Positions 34,912-43,351 are shown, counted from the first letter of the stretch. The stretch is DNA of 64,000 nucleotides from Streptomyces albiflavescens (GCF_014645835.1 NZ_BMMM01000010.1:186001-250000), one strand, 5' to 3'. Numbers and translations: made by a program. The notes: generated from the sequence alone by a model not told the origin.

Positions 34912-35846
34912 CGGACCCCGCCACACCTTCGGCGCAACCTGCCTCGGCTGTACGGCTCGACGGCCCCTGGACGCACAGGGACGTCGCCGCCAACGGCGCG
35001 CGCTTCCACATCGCCGAGATGGGCGACGGGCCGCTCGTCCTGCTGCTCCACGGCTTTCCGCAGTTCTGGTGGGCGTGGCGGCATCAGCTGGTCGCGCTCG
35101 CGGACGCCGGGTTCCGGGCCGTGGCGATGGACCTGCGCGGCGTCGGCGGCAGCGACCGCACCCCGCGCGGTTACGACCCCGCCAACCTCGCGCTCGACAT
35201 CACCGGGGTCGTCCGGTCTCTCGGCGAGCCGGACGCCGCGCTGGTCGGGCACGACCTGGGCGGCTACCTGGCGTGGACGGCGGCCGTGATGCGGCCCAAG
35301 CTCGTACGCCGGCTCGCGGTGTCGTCCATGCCTCATCCCCGGCGCTGGCGTTCCGCCATGCTCTCCGACGTCAAGCAGACCGCCGCGGGCTCCTACATCT
35401 GGGGGTTCCAGCGGCCCTGGATCCCGGAGCGTCAACTCATCGCGGACGACGGTGCCCTGGTGGGCCGTCTGGTACGGGACTGGTCGGGGCCGCGGCTGCC
35501 GGACGACGAGGCCGTCGAGACGTACCGCCGCGCCATGTGCATCCCGTCGACGGCGCATTGCTCGATCGAGCCGTACCGGTGGATGGTGCGGTCCATGGCC
35601 CGCCCGGACGGCATCCAGTTCAACCGGCGCATGAAGCGGCCGGTTCGGGTGCCGACGCTGCATCTGCACGGATCACTCGACCCGGTGATGCGGACGCGAA
35701 GCGCGGCCGGATCCGGGGAGTACGTCGAAGCACCGTACCGCTGGAGGCTGTTCGACGGTCTCGGGCACTTTCCCCACGAGGAGGATCCGGTGGCTTTCTC
35801 CTCGGAGCTCGTCAACTGGCTGAAGGATCCCGAGCCCGACCGCTGA
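34908..35846 (+). CDS. Alpha/beta hydrolase, epoxide hydrolase-like (EphE type)
   Basis: The protein has 312 residues. The oxyanion segment is LLLHGFPQFWWAWRHQ, typical of epoxide hydrolases and haloalkane dehalogenases. The nucleophile elbow is ALVGHDLGGYLAW with Asp, not Ser, which points to an epoxide hydrolase mechanism. The acid is probably Asp in LHGSLDPVM and the His is in FDGLGHFPHEED. The start overlaps the holin-like gene by 4 bp. In mycobacteria ephE occupies the same position next to the MarP protease gene. The substrate is unknown. Confidence 0.9.
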   Translation: MTDPATPSAQPASAVRLDGPWTHRDVAANGARFHIAEMGDGPLVLLLHGFPQFWWAWRHQLVALADAGFRAVAMDLRGVGGSDRTPRGYDPANLALDITGVVRSLGEPDAALVGHDLGGYLAWTAAVMRPKLVRRLAVSSMPHPRRWRSAMLSDVKQTAAGSYIWGFQRPWIPERQLIADDGALVGRLVRDWSGPRLPDDEAVETYRRAMCIPSTAHCSIEPYRWMVRSMARPDGIQFNRRMKRPVRVPTLHLHGSLDPVMRTRSAAGSGEYVEAPYRWRLFDGLGHFPHEEDPVAFSSELVNWLKDPEPDR

Positions 35847-35896
35847 AAAGGACCCCGAGCCCGACCGCTGAACCCGACCGCTGAACCCGATCGGTG
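35826..35896 (+). repeat. Short direct repeats at the 3' end of the hydrolase gene
   Basis: Repeated CCCGAGCCCGACCGCTGA and CCCGACCGCTGAA units begin in the last codons and continue past the stop. They would reproduce the C-terminal PEPDR and stop if the frame slipped. Confidence 0.65.
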
Positions 35897-36080
35897 ACCC
35901 ACAGGCACCTCATCGGGCTGTCATCGATGACCCGTCGGTGACCGTCCGAACGCGCCGGGTGTCCCGCCCGGTATCCGAACGAGAACGCCTGTCCTACGAA
36001 CAGCCAATTGCCCGGCGCATAGGCCAATTGGGGGGCCGGGGCGCGGTTATCGACCTTGGGGCAGGGGCAGACGTCGGGGT

Positions 36081-36260
36081 ATGGGCTGGACGCACGACTA
36101 CAGTGACGCAGCACGAAACCGCCGCTCGGCCACGGGCCTGAGCTCCCATCAGAGGGGCGCCCCGCAGTTGGCGGGCACGGACCCACGAGTGGGGATTCCG
36201 CACATTCTGCGCCGCCGGGCCCGCTGGGTCTCGGTGCGGCTGCGCCACCCACGCGGCTGA
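36081..36260 (+). CDS. Small basic protein, hypothetical
   Basis: An open frame of 59 residues running from MGWTHDYSDAARNRRS to SVRLRHPRG. It is Arg-rich (about 13 Arg), without a signal peptide or membrane segment. Third codon positions are strongly GC-biased, as in real genes of this chromosome, and no better frame exists in the 444-bp gap between the convergent hydrolase and protease genes. A good ribosome binding site is not evident. The function is unknown, and it could be missed because of its length. Confidence 0.45.
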   Translation: MGWTHDYSDAARNRRSATGLSSHQRGAPQLAGTDPRVGIPHILRRRARWVSVRLRHPRG

Positions 36261-36290
36261 GCCCGCGGCGACACCTTTCACCCGCCGGAG

Positions 36291-37490
36291 CTACAGCGCG
36301 CAGCTGTCGCTGTCCACCTGCTGGTTTGCGGTACGCCCCTTGTTGATGTCCTCCTGGACCTCGTCCGCGGTGAGCGCGTACCCGGTGTTGGCGTCGTCGA
36401 GCGACTTCGCGAACACCACGCCGTACACCTTGCCTTCGGGTGTGAGCAGCGGGCCGCCGGAGTTGCCCTGGCGGACGGTCGCGTAGAGCGAGTAGACATC
36501 GCGGCGCACCGTCTTGCGGTGGTAGATGTCCGGTCCGTTGGCCGTGATGCGGCCGCGCACGCGCGCGGGTTGGACGTTGTACGACCCGTTCTGCGGGAAC
36601 CCGGCGACGATCGCGCTCTTGCCGCTGGTGGCGTCCTGGGCCGAGAACTTGAGCGCGGGCGCGTTCAGGTTCGGCACGTCGAGTACGGCGATGTCGCGCT
36701 CCCAGTCGTACAGGACGACCGTGGCGTCGTACTTCTTGCCCTCGCCACCTATCTGGACGGTGGGCTCGTCGACTCCGCCGACCACGTGCGCGTTGGTCAT
36801 CACGCGGCGGTTACCGAAGACGAAGCCGGTGCCTTCGAGGACCTTGCCGCAGCTCTGCGCGGTGCCCATGACCTTGACGATGGACTTCTGGGCGCGAGTG
36901 GCGACGGCGCTGTTGGCGAGCGCCGGGTCGGGGGGCTGGACCTCGGTGATGGGCTCGTTGGCGAACGGGCTGAAGACCTGCGGGAAGCCGTTCTGCGCGA
37001 GGACCGAGGAGAAGTCGGCGAACCAGGTGTTGGCCTGCGAGGGCAGGGCGCGGGACACGCCGAGCAGCACCTTGGAGTTGCGGACCTCCTTGCCGAGCGT
37101 CGGCAGCGTCGTACCGGCGAGAGCCGAGCCGATCAGCCAGGCGACGAGCAGCATCGCCACGACGTTGACCAGGGCGCCGCCCGTCGCATCCAGGGCGCGG
37201 GCCGGGGACCAGGTGATGTACCGGCGCAGTTTGTTGCCGAGGTGGGTGGTGAGGGCCTGGCCCACGGAGGCGCAGACGATCACGACGACCACCGCGACGA
37301 CGGCGGCGGTCGTACTCACCTTGGTGTCGTCGGTCGCCCAGCCCCAGATGACCGGGAGCAGGTATACGGCGACGAGGCCACCGCCCAGGAAGCCGATCAC
37401 CGACAGGATGCCGACGACGAAACCCTGGCGGTAGCCCACGATCGCGAACCACACGGCGGCGACCAGCAACAGGATGTCCAGCACGTTCAC
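36291..37490 (-). CDS. MarP-like membrane serine protease (CvpA domain plus trypsin-like domain)
   Basis: A 399-residue protein. The N-terminal half is a CvpA-like domain with four hydrophobic segments, starting VNVLDILLLVAAVWFAIVGY. The C-terminal half is a chymotrypsin-like protease: His in RVMTNAHVVGG, Asp in WERDIAVLDVP, Ser in VRQGNSGGPLL. Two cysteines, in TAQSCGKVL and at the C-terminus (DSDSCAL), match the redox disulfide of mycobacterial MarP (Rv3671c, 397 residues), which is needed for acid and oxidative resistance. The GTG at 37490 is chosen because it gives the family length and begins at the first helix. It lies upstream of a run of minus-strand genes in the same order as mycobacteria. 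Confidence 0.93.
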   Translation of the reverse strand: MNVLDILLLVAAVWFAIVGYRQGFVVGILSVIGFLGGGLVAVYLLPVIWGWATDDTKVSTTAAVVAVVVVIVCASVGQALTTHLGNKLRRYITWSPARALDATGGALVNVVAMLLVAWLIGSALAGTTLPTLGKEVRNSKVLLGVSRALPSQANTWFADFSSVLAQNGFPQVFSPFANEPITEVQPPDPALANSAVATRAQKSIVKVMGTAQSCGKVLEGTGFVFGNRRVMTNAHVVGGVDEPTVQIGGEGKKYDATVVLYDWERDIAVLDVPNLNAPALKFSAQDATSGKSAIVAGFPQNGSYNVQPARVRGRITANGPDIYHRKTVRRDVYSLYATVRQGNSGGPLLTPEGKVYGVVFAKSLDDANTGYALTADEVQEDINKGRTANQQVDSDSCAL

Positions 37491-37586
37491 CGCTTCAAGC
37501 CTCGCCTCATCACTTTCCGGTCGCGATCGCCCGGCCGGGGGTCTGGGGGTTGTCCCCCAGGCAGACACAGCACGAAGGTCACCTTG

Positions 37587-38282
37587 TCATGCGCGCCAGT
37601 CCAGCGGGACATGCTTGTCCCGGTCCCAGGGGCGCTCCCAGCCCGCGTAATGCAGGATCTTGTCGATCACTCCGGCCGTAAAACCCCAGACCAGGGCCGA
37701 TTCGACCAGAAATGCCGGACCTCGGTGACCGCTGGGATGCACGGTGGTGACGCGGTTGGCGGGGTCCGTGAGATCCGCCACGGGGACCGTGAAGACCCGG
37801 GCCGTCTCCGCGGGATCGACGACACCGACCGGGGTCGGACGGCGCCACCAGCCCAGAACGGGGCTGACCACGAAGCTGCTCACCGGGATGTACAGCTTGG
37901 GGAGCACGCCGAAGAGCTGGACGCCGCTCGGATCGAGTCCGGTCTCCTCCTCGGCCTCGCGCAGCGCGGCCCGCAGCGGCCCGTCGGCCTTCGGGTCGCC
38001 GTCCTCGGGGTCGAGGGCGCCGCCGGGGAAGGAGGGTTGCCCGGCGTGCGATCTCAGGGAGCCGGCGCGCTCCATGAGCAGCAACTCGGGGCCGCGGTCG
38101 CCCTCGCCGAACAGGATGAGGACGGCGGACTGGCGCCCCGCGCCGTTCTCCGGCGGCAGGAAGCGGCTCAGCTGGAGCGGCTCGACCGTCTCGGCAGCGT
38201 GCACGACCGGGGCCAGCCAGTCGGGCAGGCCGTCCTTGCTGAGTGCCACCGGCCCGCCCTGCGTGTTGCTCGTGTGCGTCAT
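37587..38282 (-). CDS. NUDIX hydrolase, CoA pyrophosphatase-like
   Basis: The protein has 231 residues. The NUDIX box begins GGALDPEDGDPKADGPLRAA and ends LREAEEETGLDP, with the REAxEExG core intact. Upstream, LLLMERAGSLRSHAGQPSFPGG resembles the CoA-pyrophosphatase signature (LLTxRSxxLRxHxGQxxFPGG), suggesting hydrolysis of CoA or its derivatives. The ATG at 38282 has GGGGG 5 nt upstream; a GTG two codons earlier is possible. It is on the same strand as, and between, the protease and nth, as in mycobacteria. Confidence 0.9.
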   Translation of the reverse strand: MTHTSNTQGGPVALSKDGLPDWLAPVVHAAETVEPLQLSRFLPPENGAGRQSAVLILFGEGDRGPELLLMERAGSLRSHAGQPSFPGGALDPEDGDPKADGPLRAALREAEEETGLDPSGVQLFGVLPKLYIPVSSFVVSPVLGWWRRPTPVGVVDPAETARVFTVPVADLTDPANRVTTVHPSGHRGPAFLVESALVWGFTAGVIDKILHYAGWERPWDRDKHVPLDWRA

Positions 38283-38334
38283 CGCCACCCCCGTTCTGCT
38301 GTTCCCAACGCCTGCCGGTGCCGTGTTCGTTCCG

Positions 38335-39549
38335 TCATCCGGCGCCCAGTGGGGGTGCGGGGATACCGCCGGCGTCCAGGTACGCCTGCGGGGGCTTGAG
38401 GCGCTGGCCGGGGAAGCCGCCCTTCTCGTACTTCAGGAGCTTCTTCGCCTTCTCGGGATCGGTCTCGCCCTCCCCGTAGGCCGGGCAGAGCGGGGCGATG
38501 GGGCAGGCGCCGCAGGCGGGCTTGCGGGCGTGGCAGATGCGGCGGCCGTGGAAGATCACGTGATGGGAGAGCATGGTCCACTCGCTCTTCGGGAAGAGCG
38601 CGCCGACAGCCGCCTCGATCTTGTCCGGGTCGGTCTCGTCCGTCCACTCCCATCGGCGGACAAGCCGCTGGAAGTGGGTGTCCACGGTGATTCCGGGCCG
38701 CCCGAAGGCGTTCCCCAGGACGACGAAGGCGGTCTTGCGGCCTACGCCGGGGAGCTTGACGAGGTCTTCGAGGCGGCCGGGGACCTCGCCCCCGAAGTCG
38801 TCCCGCAACGCCTTGGAGAGCCCTATCACCGACTTCGTCTTGGCCCGGAAGAACCCGGTCGGACGGAGGATCTCCTCGACCTCCTCCGGGTTGGCCTCGG
38901 CCAGGTCCTCGGGGGTCGGGTACTTCGCGAAGAGCGCCGGAGTCGTCTGGTTGACCCGCAGGTCGGTCGTCTGGGCGGACAGGACCGTGGCGATGATCAG
39001 CTGGAAGGGGTTCTCGAAGTCCAGCTCCGGGTGGGCGTACGGGTACACCTCGGCGAGCTCGCGGTTGATCCGACGGGCTCGGCGGACGAGGGCGGTGTCC
39101 GGCGGGGGCGCCTTCTGCGGGGGCTTCTTGGCCGGGGGTGCCTTCCGGGCCGAGGGCGACTTCTTGGCGGAGGCCTTCTTGGCGGAGGCCTTCTTGGCGG
39201 AGGCCTTCTTGGCGGAGGCCTTCTTGGCGGAGGTCGGTGTCTTGCCTGCGGCAGCTTCGGTGACGGTCGTACCGGCGGCCGTGGCCTTCTTCGCAGCCGT
39301 GGCCTTCTTCGCAGCCGTGGCCTTCTTCGCAGCCGCGGTCTTCTTCGCAGCCGTGGCCTTCTTGGCGACTGCCGACTTCGTGGCGGCTGTCGACTTCGCA
39401 GCCGACTTTTTCTTGGCAGCCGTCACTTCCGTCGCCGTCCCCTTTTCGGCGGCCGCCGTCTTAGCGGCCGTCAACTTTGTCCCTTTTGTCGGTTTCTTGG
39501 TCCCGTCGGGGGCCTGTTCGCCCACAGCGGAATCGCGACGTACAACCAC
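38335..39549 (-). CDS. nth: Endonuclease III with long Lys/Ala-rich N-terminal extension
   Basis: A base-excision DNA glycosylase/AP lyase. The C-terminal 255 residues are standard Nth: helix-hairpin-helix LVKLPGVGRKTAFVVL with the catalytic Lys, catalytic Asp in GITVDTHFQRLVRR, and the [4Fe-4S] cluster CHARKPACGACPIAPLC. The first 150 residues are an unusual basic extension of repeated AKKATAAKK and SAKKASAKKA units, like eukaryotic histone H1 tails, and probably bind DNA non-specifically. The 15-bp SAKKA-coding units (about 39160-39230) are nearly identical. The start is GTG at 39549; a later start inside the extension cannot be excluded. The typical family length is about 220-270. Confidence 0.93.
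   Translation of the reverse strand: MVVRRDSAVGEQAPDGTKKPTKGTKLTAAKTAAAEKGTATEVTAAKKKSAAKSTAATKSAVAKKATAAKKTAAAKKATAAKKATAAKKATAAGTTVTEAAAGKTPTSAKKASAKKASAKKASAKKASAKKSPSARKAPPAKKPPQKAPPPDTALVRRARRINRELAEVYPYAHPELDFENPFQLIIATVLSAQTTDLRVNQTTPALFAKYPTPEDLAEANPEEVEEILRPTGFFRAKTKSVIGLSKALRDDFGGEVPGRLEDLVKLPGVGRKTAFVVLGNAFGRPGITVDTHFQRLVRRWEWTDETDPDKIEAAVGALFPKSEWTMLSHHVIFHGRRICHARKPACGACPIAPLCPAYGEGETDPEKAKKLLKYEKGGFPGQRLKPPQAYLDAGGIPAPPLGAG
39160..39370 (-). repeat. Repeats encoding AKKA-type units in nth
   Basis: Four or more 18-bp units of GGCGGAGGCCTTCTTGGC type (39168-39235) and 18-bp units of the GCAGCCGTGGCCTTCTTC type (about 39290-39365). They encode the Lys/Ala-rich extension. Confidence 0.8.
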
Positions 39550-39660
39550 CCGCCCAGCCCCCTAGGCCTGTCTCTCACCGGCGATTTGGACACCCGGCCA
39601 GCCTAAAGCCCGGCACCGACATTCGCCTCGGACCCAGGAGATCGGCGCCCAATTGGCCCC

Positions 39661-39692
39661 CTGCCGCACTCACTGGGACGCCAGTGCGGCAG
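39661..39692. promoter_or_regulatory. Inverted repeat upstream of crp
   Basis: A perfect 10-bp inverted repeat (39661-39670 with 39683-39692) around an inner CACTGG/CCAGTG stem. It lies in the divergent nth/crp gap about 110 bp before the crp start. It could be an operator or an attenuator-type hairpin. A TGTGACTGATCACA symmetric element follows at 39696-39709. Confidence 0.45.
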
Positions 39693-39800
39693 ACTTGTGA
39701 CTGATCACACTGTTTGGACCGTCCGGCAAGATGGGGAACACGGTCCCCTGGTACCAAGGGGGAGCAAGATCCCCTGAGCAGGTCGACAAGGAGAGAACTC

Positions 39801-40475
39801 GTGGACGACGTTCTGCGGCGCGCCCCGCTCTTCGCGGCGCTCGATGACGAGCAGGCCGCGGAGCTCCGCGCCTCCATGAGTGAGGTGACCCTCGCACGCG
39901 GTGACGCTCTCTTCCATGAGGGCGACCCCGGGGACCGCCTCTATGTGGTCACCGAGGGCAAGGTGAAGCTCCACCGCACCTCCCCCGATGGCCGCGAGAA
40001 CATGCTCGCTGTTCTCGGCCCCGGTGAGCTGATCGGCGAGCTGTCGCTGTTCGACCCGGGCCCGCGCACGGCGACCGCCACCGCGCTGACCGAGGTCAAG
40101 CTGCTGGGCCTCGGCCACGGCGACCTGCAGCCGTGGCTGAACGCACGGCCCGAGGTGGCCGCCGCACTGCTGCGCGCCGTCGCCCGACGCCTGCGCAAGA
40201 CCAACGACCAGATGTCCGACCTGGTGTTCTCGGACGTGCCCGGCCGCGTGGCCCGCGCGCTCCTGGACCTCTCGCGCCGCTTCGGTGTGCAGTCCGAAGA
40301 GGGCATCCACGTCGTCCACGACCTCACGCAGGAGGAGCTGGCCCAGCTGGTCGGCGCGTCTCGCGAGACGGTCAACAAGGCGCTCGCGGACTTCGCCGGC
40401 CGCGGCTGGCTCCGTCTGGAGGCGCGGGCCGTGATTCTGCTGGACGTGGAGCGACTGGCCAAGCGTTCGCGCTGA
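39801..40475 (+). CDS. crp: cAMP receptor protein Crp
   Basis: A 224-residue CRP/FNR-family regulator. The N-terminal cyclic-nucleotide domain has GDPGDRLYVVTEGKVKLHR and the phosphate-binding segment LGPGELIGELSLFDPGPRTATATA. The dimerisation helix and C-terminal winged helix follow, with recognition helix VGASRETVNKALADFAGRGW. The length and sequence match S. coelicolor Crp, which controls germination, development and antibiotic production. The GTG at 39801 follows AAGGAGAGAACTC; a longer frame from 39714 would cross the regulatory region. A perfect terminator follows. Confidence 0.96.
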   Translation: MDDVLRRAPLFAALDDEQAAELRASMSEVTLARGDALFHEGDPGDRLYVVTEGKVKLHRTSPDGRENMLAVLGPGELIGELSLFDPGPRTATATALTEVKLLGLGHGDLQPWLNARPEVAAALLRAVARRLRKTNDQMSDLVFSDVPGRVARALLDLSRRFGVQSEEGIHVVHDLTQEELAQLVGASRETVNKALADFAGRGWLRLEARAVILLDVERLAKRSR

Positions 40476-40491
40476 GTTCTGGCTGTACGTC

Positions 40492-40528
40492 GACGGGGTC
40501 CCGCCTTCTTGGAAGGCGGGACCCCGTC
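40492..40528 (+). terminator. crp terminator
   Basis: A perfect 17-bp stem with loop TTG, 17 bp past the crp stop. The T-run is weak, as is common in Streptomyces. Confidence 0.75.
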
Positions 40529-40542
40529 GGCCTTGACCGCCG

Positions 40543-40588
40543 CGTCCTCGAACGCCTGACGGGCTGCTCGAACGCCTGACGGGCTGAA
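40543..40588. repeat. Dispersed intergenic repeat (two tandem 20-bp copies)
   Basis: The 20-bp unit CTCGAACGCCTGACGGGCTG occurs twice in tandem (40547 and 40567). It is related to the single copy at 32624-32649. Confidence 0.75.
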
Positions 40589-40598
40589 AGGAAATGAC

Positions 40599-40624
40599 GT
40601 GCCCTGCCACGTCCAGCAGGGCAC
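40599..40624 (+). other. Hairpin just upstream of the nucleotidyltransferase start
   Basis: GTGCCCTGC and GCAGGGCAC form a perfect 9-bp stem with an 8-nt loop, ending 9 nt before the ATG. It may be an operator, or in RNA may hide the ribosome entry region. Confidence 0.4.
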
Positions 40625-40633
40625 AGTGGCCGC

Positions 40634-41452
40634 ATGGCTGGACATGGGCGGCGCAGAGGGCTCGACGCCCTGGGGTACATCGAGCCCGAGGGATCCCTCG
40701 AGCAGATTCCGCACGTGTTCCGGCCCGTCGTCGCCGCGGCCCGCGATCGCTTGTCGGACGTCTTCGGGGCGCGGATGACGAGCGCGTACCTCTACGGGTC
40801 GATTCCGCGTGGCACCGCGCGCGTGGGGCGCAGCGACCTGGATCTGCTACTGGCGCTGCGCGAGGAGCCCACCGAGGCGGACCACAAGGACGCGCGAGCG
40901 CTCGACGAGGGACTCGACAAGGAGTTCCCGCAGATCGACGGCGCCGGGACGCTGCTGTCCAGCCGTGAGCGGCTGCTGAGCGACCTGGAGACGTACGACC
41001 TCGGGTGGTTCGTCTCCTGTCTCTGTACGCCGCTCCTGGGCGAGGATCTGGCCCAGTTCCTGCCGCGCTATCGCCCCGACTCCCGCCTCGCCCGGGAGAC
41101 CAACGGCGACATCGCCCTGCTCCTGCCGCGCTGGCGGGAGCGGATCGACGGCGCCGCCGACACGGACGAGGCCCGGCGCCCGCTGGTCCGCTTCATGTCA
41201 CGCCATCTCGTCCGCACCGGCTTCACGCTCGTCATGCCCCGCTGGAACGGCTGGACCAGCGACCTGAAGGAGATGGCCGAGGCGTTCGGCGCGTACTACC
41301 CGGAGCGGGCCGCGCAGCTGCGCGAGGCGGCCGTCCTCGGATACGAGCCGACGGGCGACCCCGCCGTCCTGCGCTCGTACGTCGACGACCTCGGGCCCTG
41401 GCTGAGCGAGGAGTACGCGCGCGTGCACGGCATCAAGGCCCCGCGCCCGTAA
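40634..41452 (+). CDS. Nucleotidyltransferase, aminoglycoside adenylyltransferase-like (MNT fold)
   Basis: The protein has 272 residues. The MNT core is SAYLYGSIPRGTARVGRSDLDLLLAL: GS, then about ten residues, then DLDLL carrying the two metal-binding Asp. A helical C-terminal half follows. The family includes antibiotic adenylyltransferases and toxin/antitoxin MNT proteins. No HEPN partner is encoded nearby, so a toxin-antitoxin role is not supported. The ATG at 40634 lacks a Shine-Dalgarno; CACAGT lies 6 nt before it. Mycobacteria do not obviously have this gene between crp and the MBL gene, so it may be a lineage-specific insertion. Confidence 0.78.
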   Translation: MAGHGRRRGLDALGYIEPEGSLEQIPHVFRPVVAAARDRLSDVFGARMTSAYLYGSIPRGTARVGRSDLDLLLALREEPTEADHKDARALDEGLDKEFPQIDGAGTLLSSRERLLSDLETYDLGWFVSCLCTPLLGEDLAQFLPRYRPDSRLARETNGDIALLLPRWRERIDGAADTDEARRPLVRFMSRHLVRTGFTLVMPRWNGWTSDLKEMAEAFGAYYPERAAQLREAAVLGYEPTGDPAVLRSYVDDLGPWLSEEYARVHGIKAPRP

Positions 41453-41505
41453 GTGCCTCCCCAGGGGCCTCACATACGCCTGGAGGCCCCCGTTGCCCGA
41501 GTGCC

Positions 41506-42336
41506 CTAGATGAGGCCGTGCTCGCGCAGGTAGTCCATCTGCGCGCGTACGGACAGCTCCGCCGCGGGCCACAGGGAACGGTCCACGTCCGCGTACACAT
41601 GCGCGACGACCTCGTCCGGCGACCGGTAGCCGCTCTCGACCGCCGTCTCGACCTGGGCGAGGCGGTGGGCGCGATGGGCGAGATAGAACTCGACGGCGCC
41701 CTGGGCGTCCTCGAGGACGGGCCCGTGGCCGGGCAGGACGGTGTGGACGCCGTCGTCGACCGTCAATGACCGGAGCCGGCGCAGGGAGTCGAGATAGTCG
41801 CCCAGACGGCCGTCAGGATGGGCCACCACGGTCGTGCCGCGGCCCAGGATGGTGTCACCTGTCAGGACGGCCCGGTCGGCCGGGAGATGGAAGCACAGCG
41901 AGTCGGCGGTGTGTCCGGGCGTCGGTACGACGCGCAGCTCGAGCCCGCCGACGGTGACCACGTCCCCCGCGGCCAGCCCTTCGTCCCCGAGCCGCAGCGC
42001 CGGGTCCAGGGCCCGCACCTTCGTGCCCGTCAGCCCGGCGAACCGAGCTGCCCCCTCGGCGTGATCGGGGTGCCCGTGCGTGAGCAGCGTCAGGGCGACC
42101 CGCTTCCCCGCCTTCTCCGCCGTATCCACGACATTCCGCAGATGTACGTCGTCCAGGGGCCCCGGGTCGATCACCACCGCGAGCTCGGAGTCCGGCTCGG
42201 AGACGATCCAGGTGTTGGTGCCGTCCAGGGTCATCGCGGACGCGTTGGGGGCGAGCACGTTGACCGCGCGCGAAGTGGCGGGGCCGGAGAGGACTCCGCC
42301 GCGTGGCTGGCCCGGGAGGGCGGTGGCGTCGGTCAT
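41506..42336 (-). CDS. Metallo-beta-lactamase-fold hydrolase
   Basis: A 276-residue protein of the glyoxalase II/LACTB2-like group. The metal motif THGHPDHAEG (HxHxDH) is followed by VVPTPGHTADSLCF, VLTGDTILGRG and VLPGHGPV, giving all expected ligands. A C-terminal winged-helix-like region (AHRLAQVETAVESGYRSPDEVVAHVYADV) is typical of LACTB2/Rv3677c-type proteins. The ATG at 42336 overlaps the stop of the upstream NUDIX gene (ATGA). The reaction is not known; relatives include RNases and thioesterases. Confidence 0.88.
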   Translation of the reverse strand: MTDATALPGQPRGGVLSGPATSRAVNVLAPNASAMTLDGTNTWIVSEPDSELAVVIDPGPLDDVHLRNVVDTAEKAGKRVALTLLTHGHPDHAEGAARFAGLTGTKVRALDPALRLGDEGLAAGDVVTVGGLELRVVPTPGHTADSLCFHLPADRAVLTGDTILGRGTTVVAHPDGRLGDYLDSLRRLRSLTVDDGVHTVLPGHGPVLEDAQGAVEFYLAHRAHRLAQVETAVESGYRSPDEVVAHVYADVDRSLWPAAELSVRAQMDYLREHGLI

Positions 42337-43202
42337 GCCGGGGCTCCACCGGTCGGGATGTGCTTGGTGAACTCGTCGTGGCCGGGCCAGGCGAGGACCA
42401 CTTCGCCGTTCTCCAGGCGGGCCCTGGCCAGGACGGGGGTGAGGTCGCGGGCGGGCGCGGCTGCGAGGACGTCGGCGGCGCTGTCGTACTGGATGAGCTG
42501 GCGCAGGGTGGCGATGGTGGGCGGCATCATCAGGAGCTCGCCCTTGTCGTATCCGTCGGCCGCGTCCGCGGGGCGGATCCACACGGTGCGGTCGGCCTCC
42601 GTGGAGGCGTTGCGGGTGCGCTGGCCCTCCGGGAGGGTGGCCACGAAGAACCAGGTGTCGTAACGGCGGGTTTCGAACTCCGGGGTGATCCAGCGGGTCC
42701 AGACACCCAGCAGGTCGGACCTGAGCACGAGCCCTCTGCGGTCGAGGAACTCGGCGAAGGAGAGATCGCGGGCGACCAGGGCCGCGCGGTCCGCCTCCCA
42801 GTCCTCGCCCGTGGTGTCACCGACCACGGTGTCCGGGGTGGGCCCGGCGAGCAGGACGCCCGCCTCCTCGTACGTCTCCCGAACCGCCGCGCAAACGATG
42901 GCCTGGGCGGAGGTCTCGTCCACGCCGAGCCTGTTCGCCCACCACGCGCGCGTGGGGCCCGCCCAGCGGATCTGGTGCTCGTCGTCGCGGGGGTCCACCC
43001 CACCGCCCGGATACGCGTACGCGCCTCCGGCGAAGGCCATGGAGGCACGTCTGCGCAGCATGTGCACCACGGGGGTGACGTCGGTGTCCTTGAGCAGCAT
43101 GACGGTGGCCGCCCGCTTGGGGGCCACCGGTGTCAGGGTGCCCTCCGCGAGCGCGCGGATCCTCTCGGGCCACTCCGGTGGGTACCACTGCCCATTCGCC
43201 AT
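42333..43202 (-). CDS. NUDIX hydrolase, NUDT19-like
   Basis: The protein has 289 residues. RAATVMLLKD and MAFAGGAYAYPGGGVDPRDD precede the catalytic helix AAVRETYEEAGVLLAG, which keeps the RExxEExG core. The large spacing between the GG and RE parts, with an insert of about 45 residues, is typical of the NUDT19/RP2p group acting on CoA-like substrates. The ATG at 43202 follows a TAGGCT box by 6 nt, so the transcript is probably leaderless. It is translationally coupled to the MBL hydrolase downstream. Confidence 0.87.
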   Translation of the reverse strand: MANGQWYPPEWPERIRALAEGTLTPVAPKRAATVMLLKDTDVTPVVHMLRRRASMAFAGGAYAYPGGGVDPRDDEHQIRWAGPTRAWWANRLGVDETSAQAIVCAAVRETYEEAGVLLAGPTPDTVVGDTTGEDWEADRAALVARDLSFAEFLDRRGLVLRSDLLGVWTRWITPEFETRRYDTWFFVATLPEGQRTRNASTEADRTVWIRPADAADGYDKGELLMMPPTIATLRQLIQYDSAADVLAAAPARDLTPVLARARLENGEVVLAWPGHDEFTKHIPTGGAPA

Positions 43203-43208
43203 GGGCGG

Positions 43209-43214
43209 AGCCTA
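43209..43214 (-). promoter_or_regulatory. -10 box of a probable leaderless promoter (NUDIX gene)
   Basis: TAGGCT on the minus strand, 6 nt before the ATG at 43202. Confidence 0.45.
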
Positions 43215-43351
43215 TGCCGTACCGGGCGGATGTTCGAGAGGCGGTCGACGATCACGGCGGCCGGTGCCGGGGGTGCGGGTGGGGTTTTGTTCGCCCCCCG
43301 CCCCTGCCCGTCCCGTACCAGCCTTGCGGCTGCGGGCCGGTGGGGGTTGTT

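Noticed and set aside
39696..39709. Canonical Crp site upstream of crp
   Set aside because: TGTGA and TCACA are separated by 4 bp, not the 6 bp of the usual site; kept only as a symmetric element.
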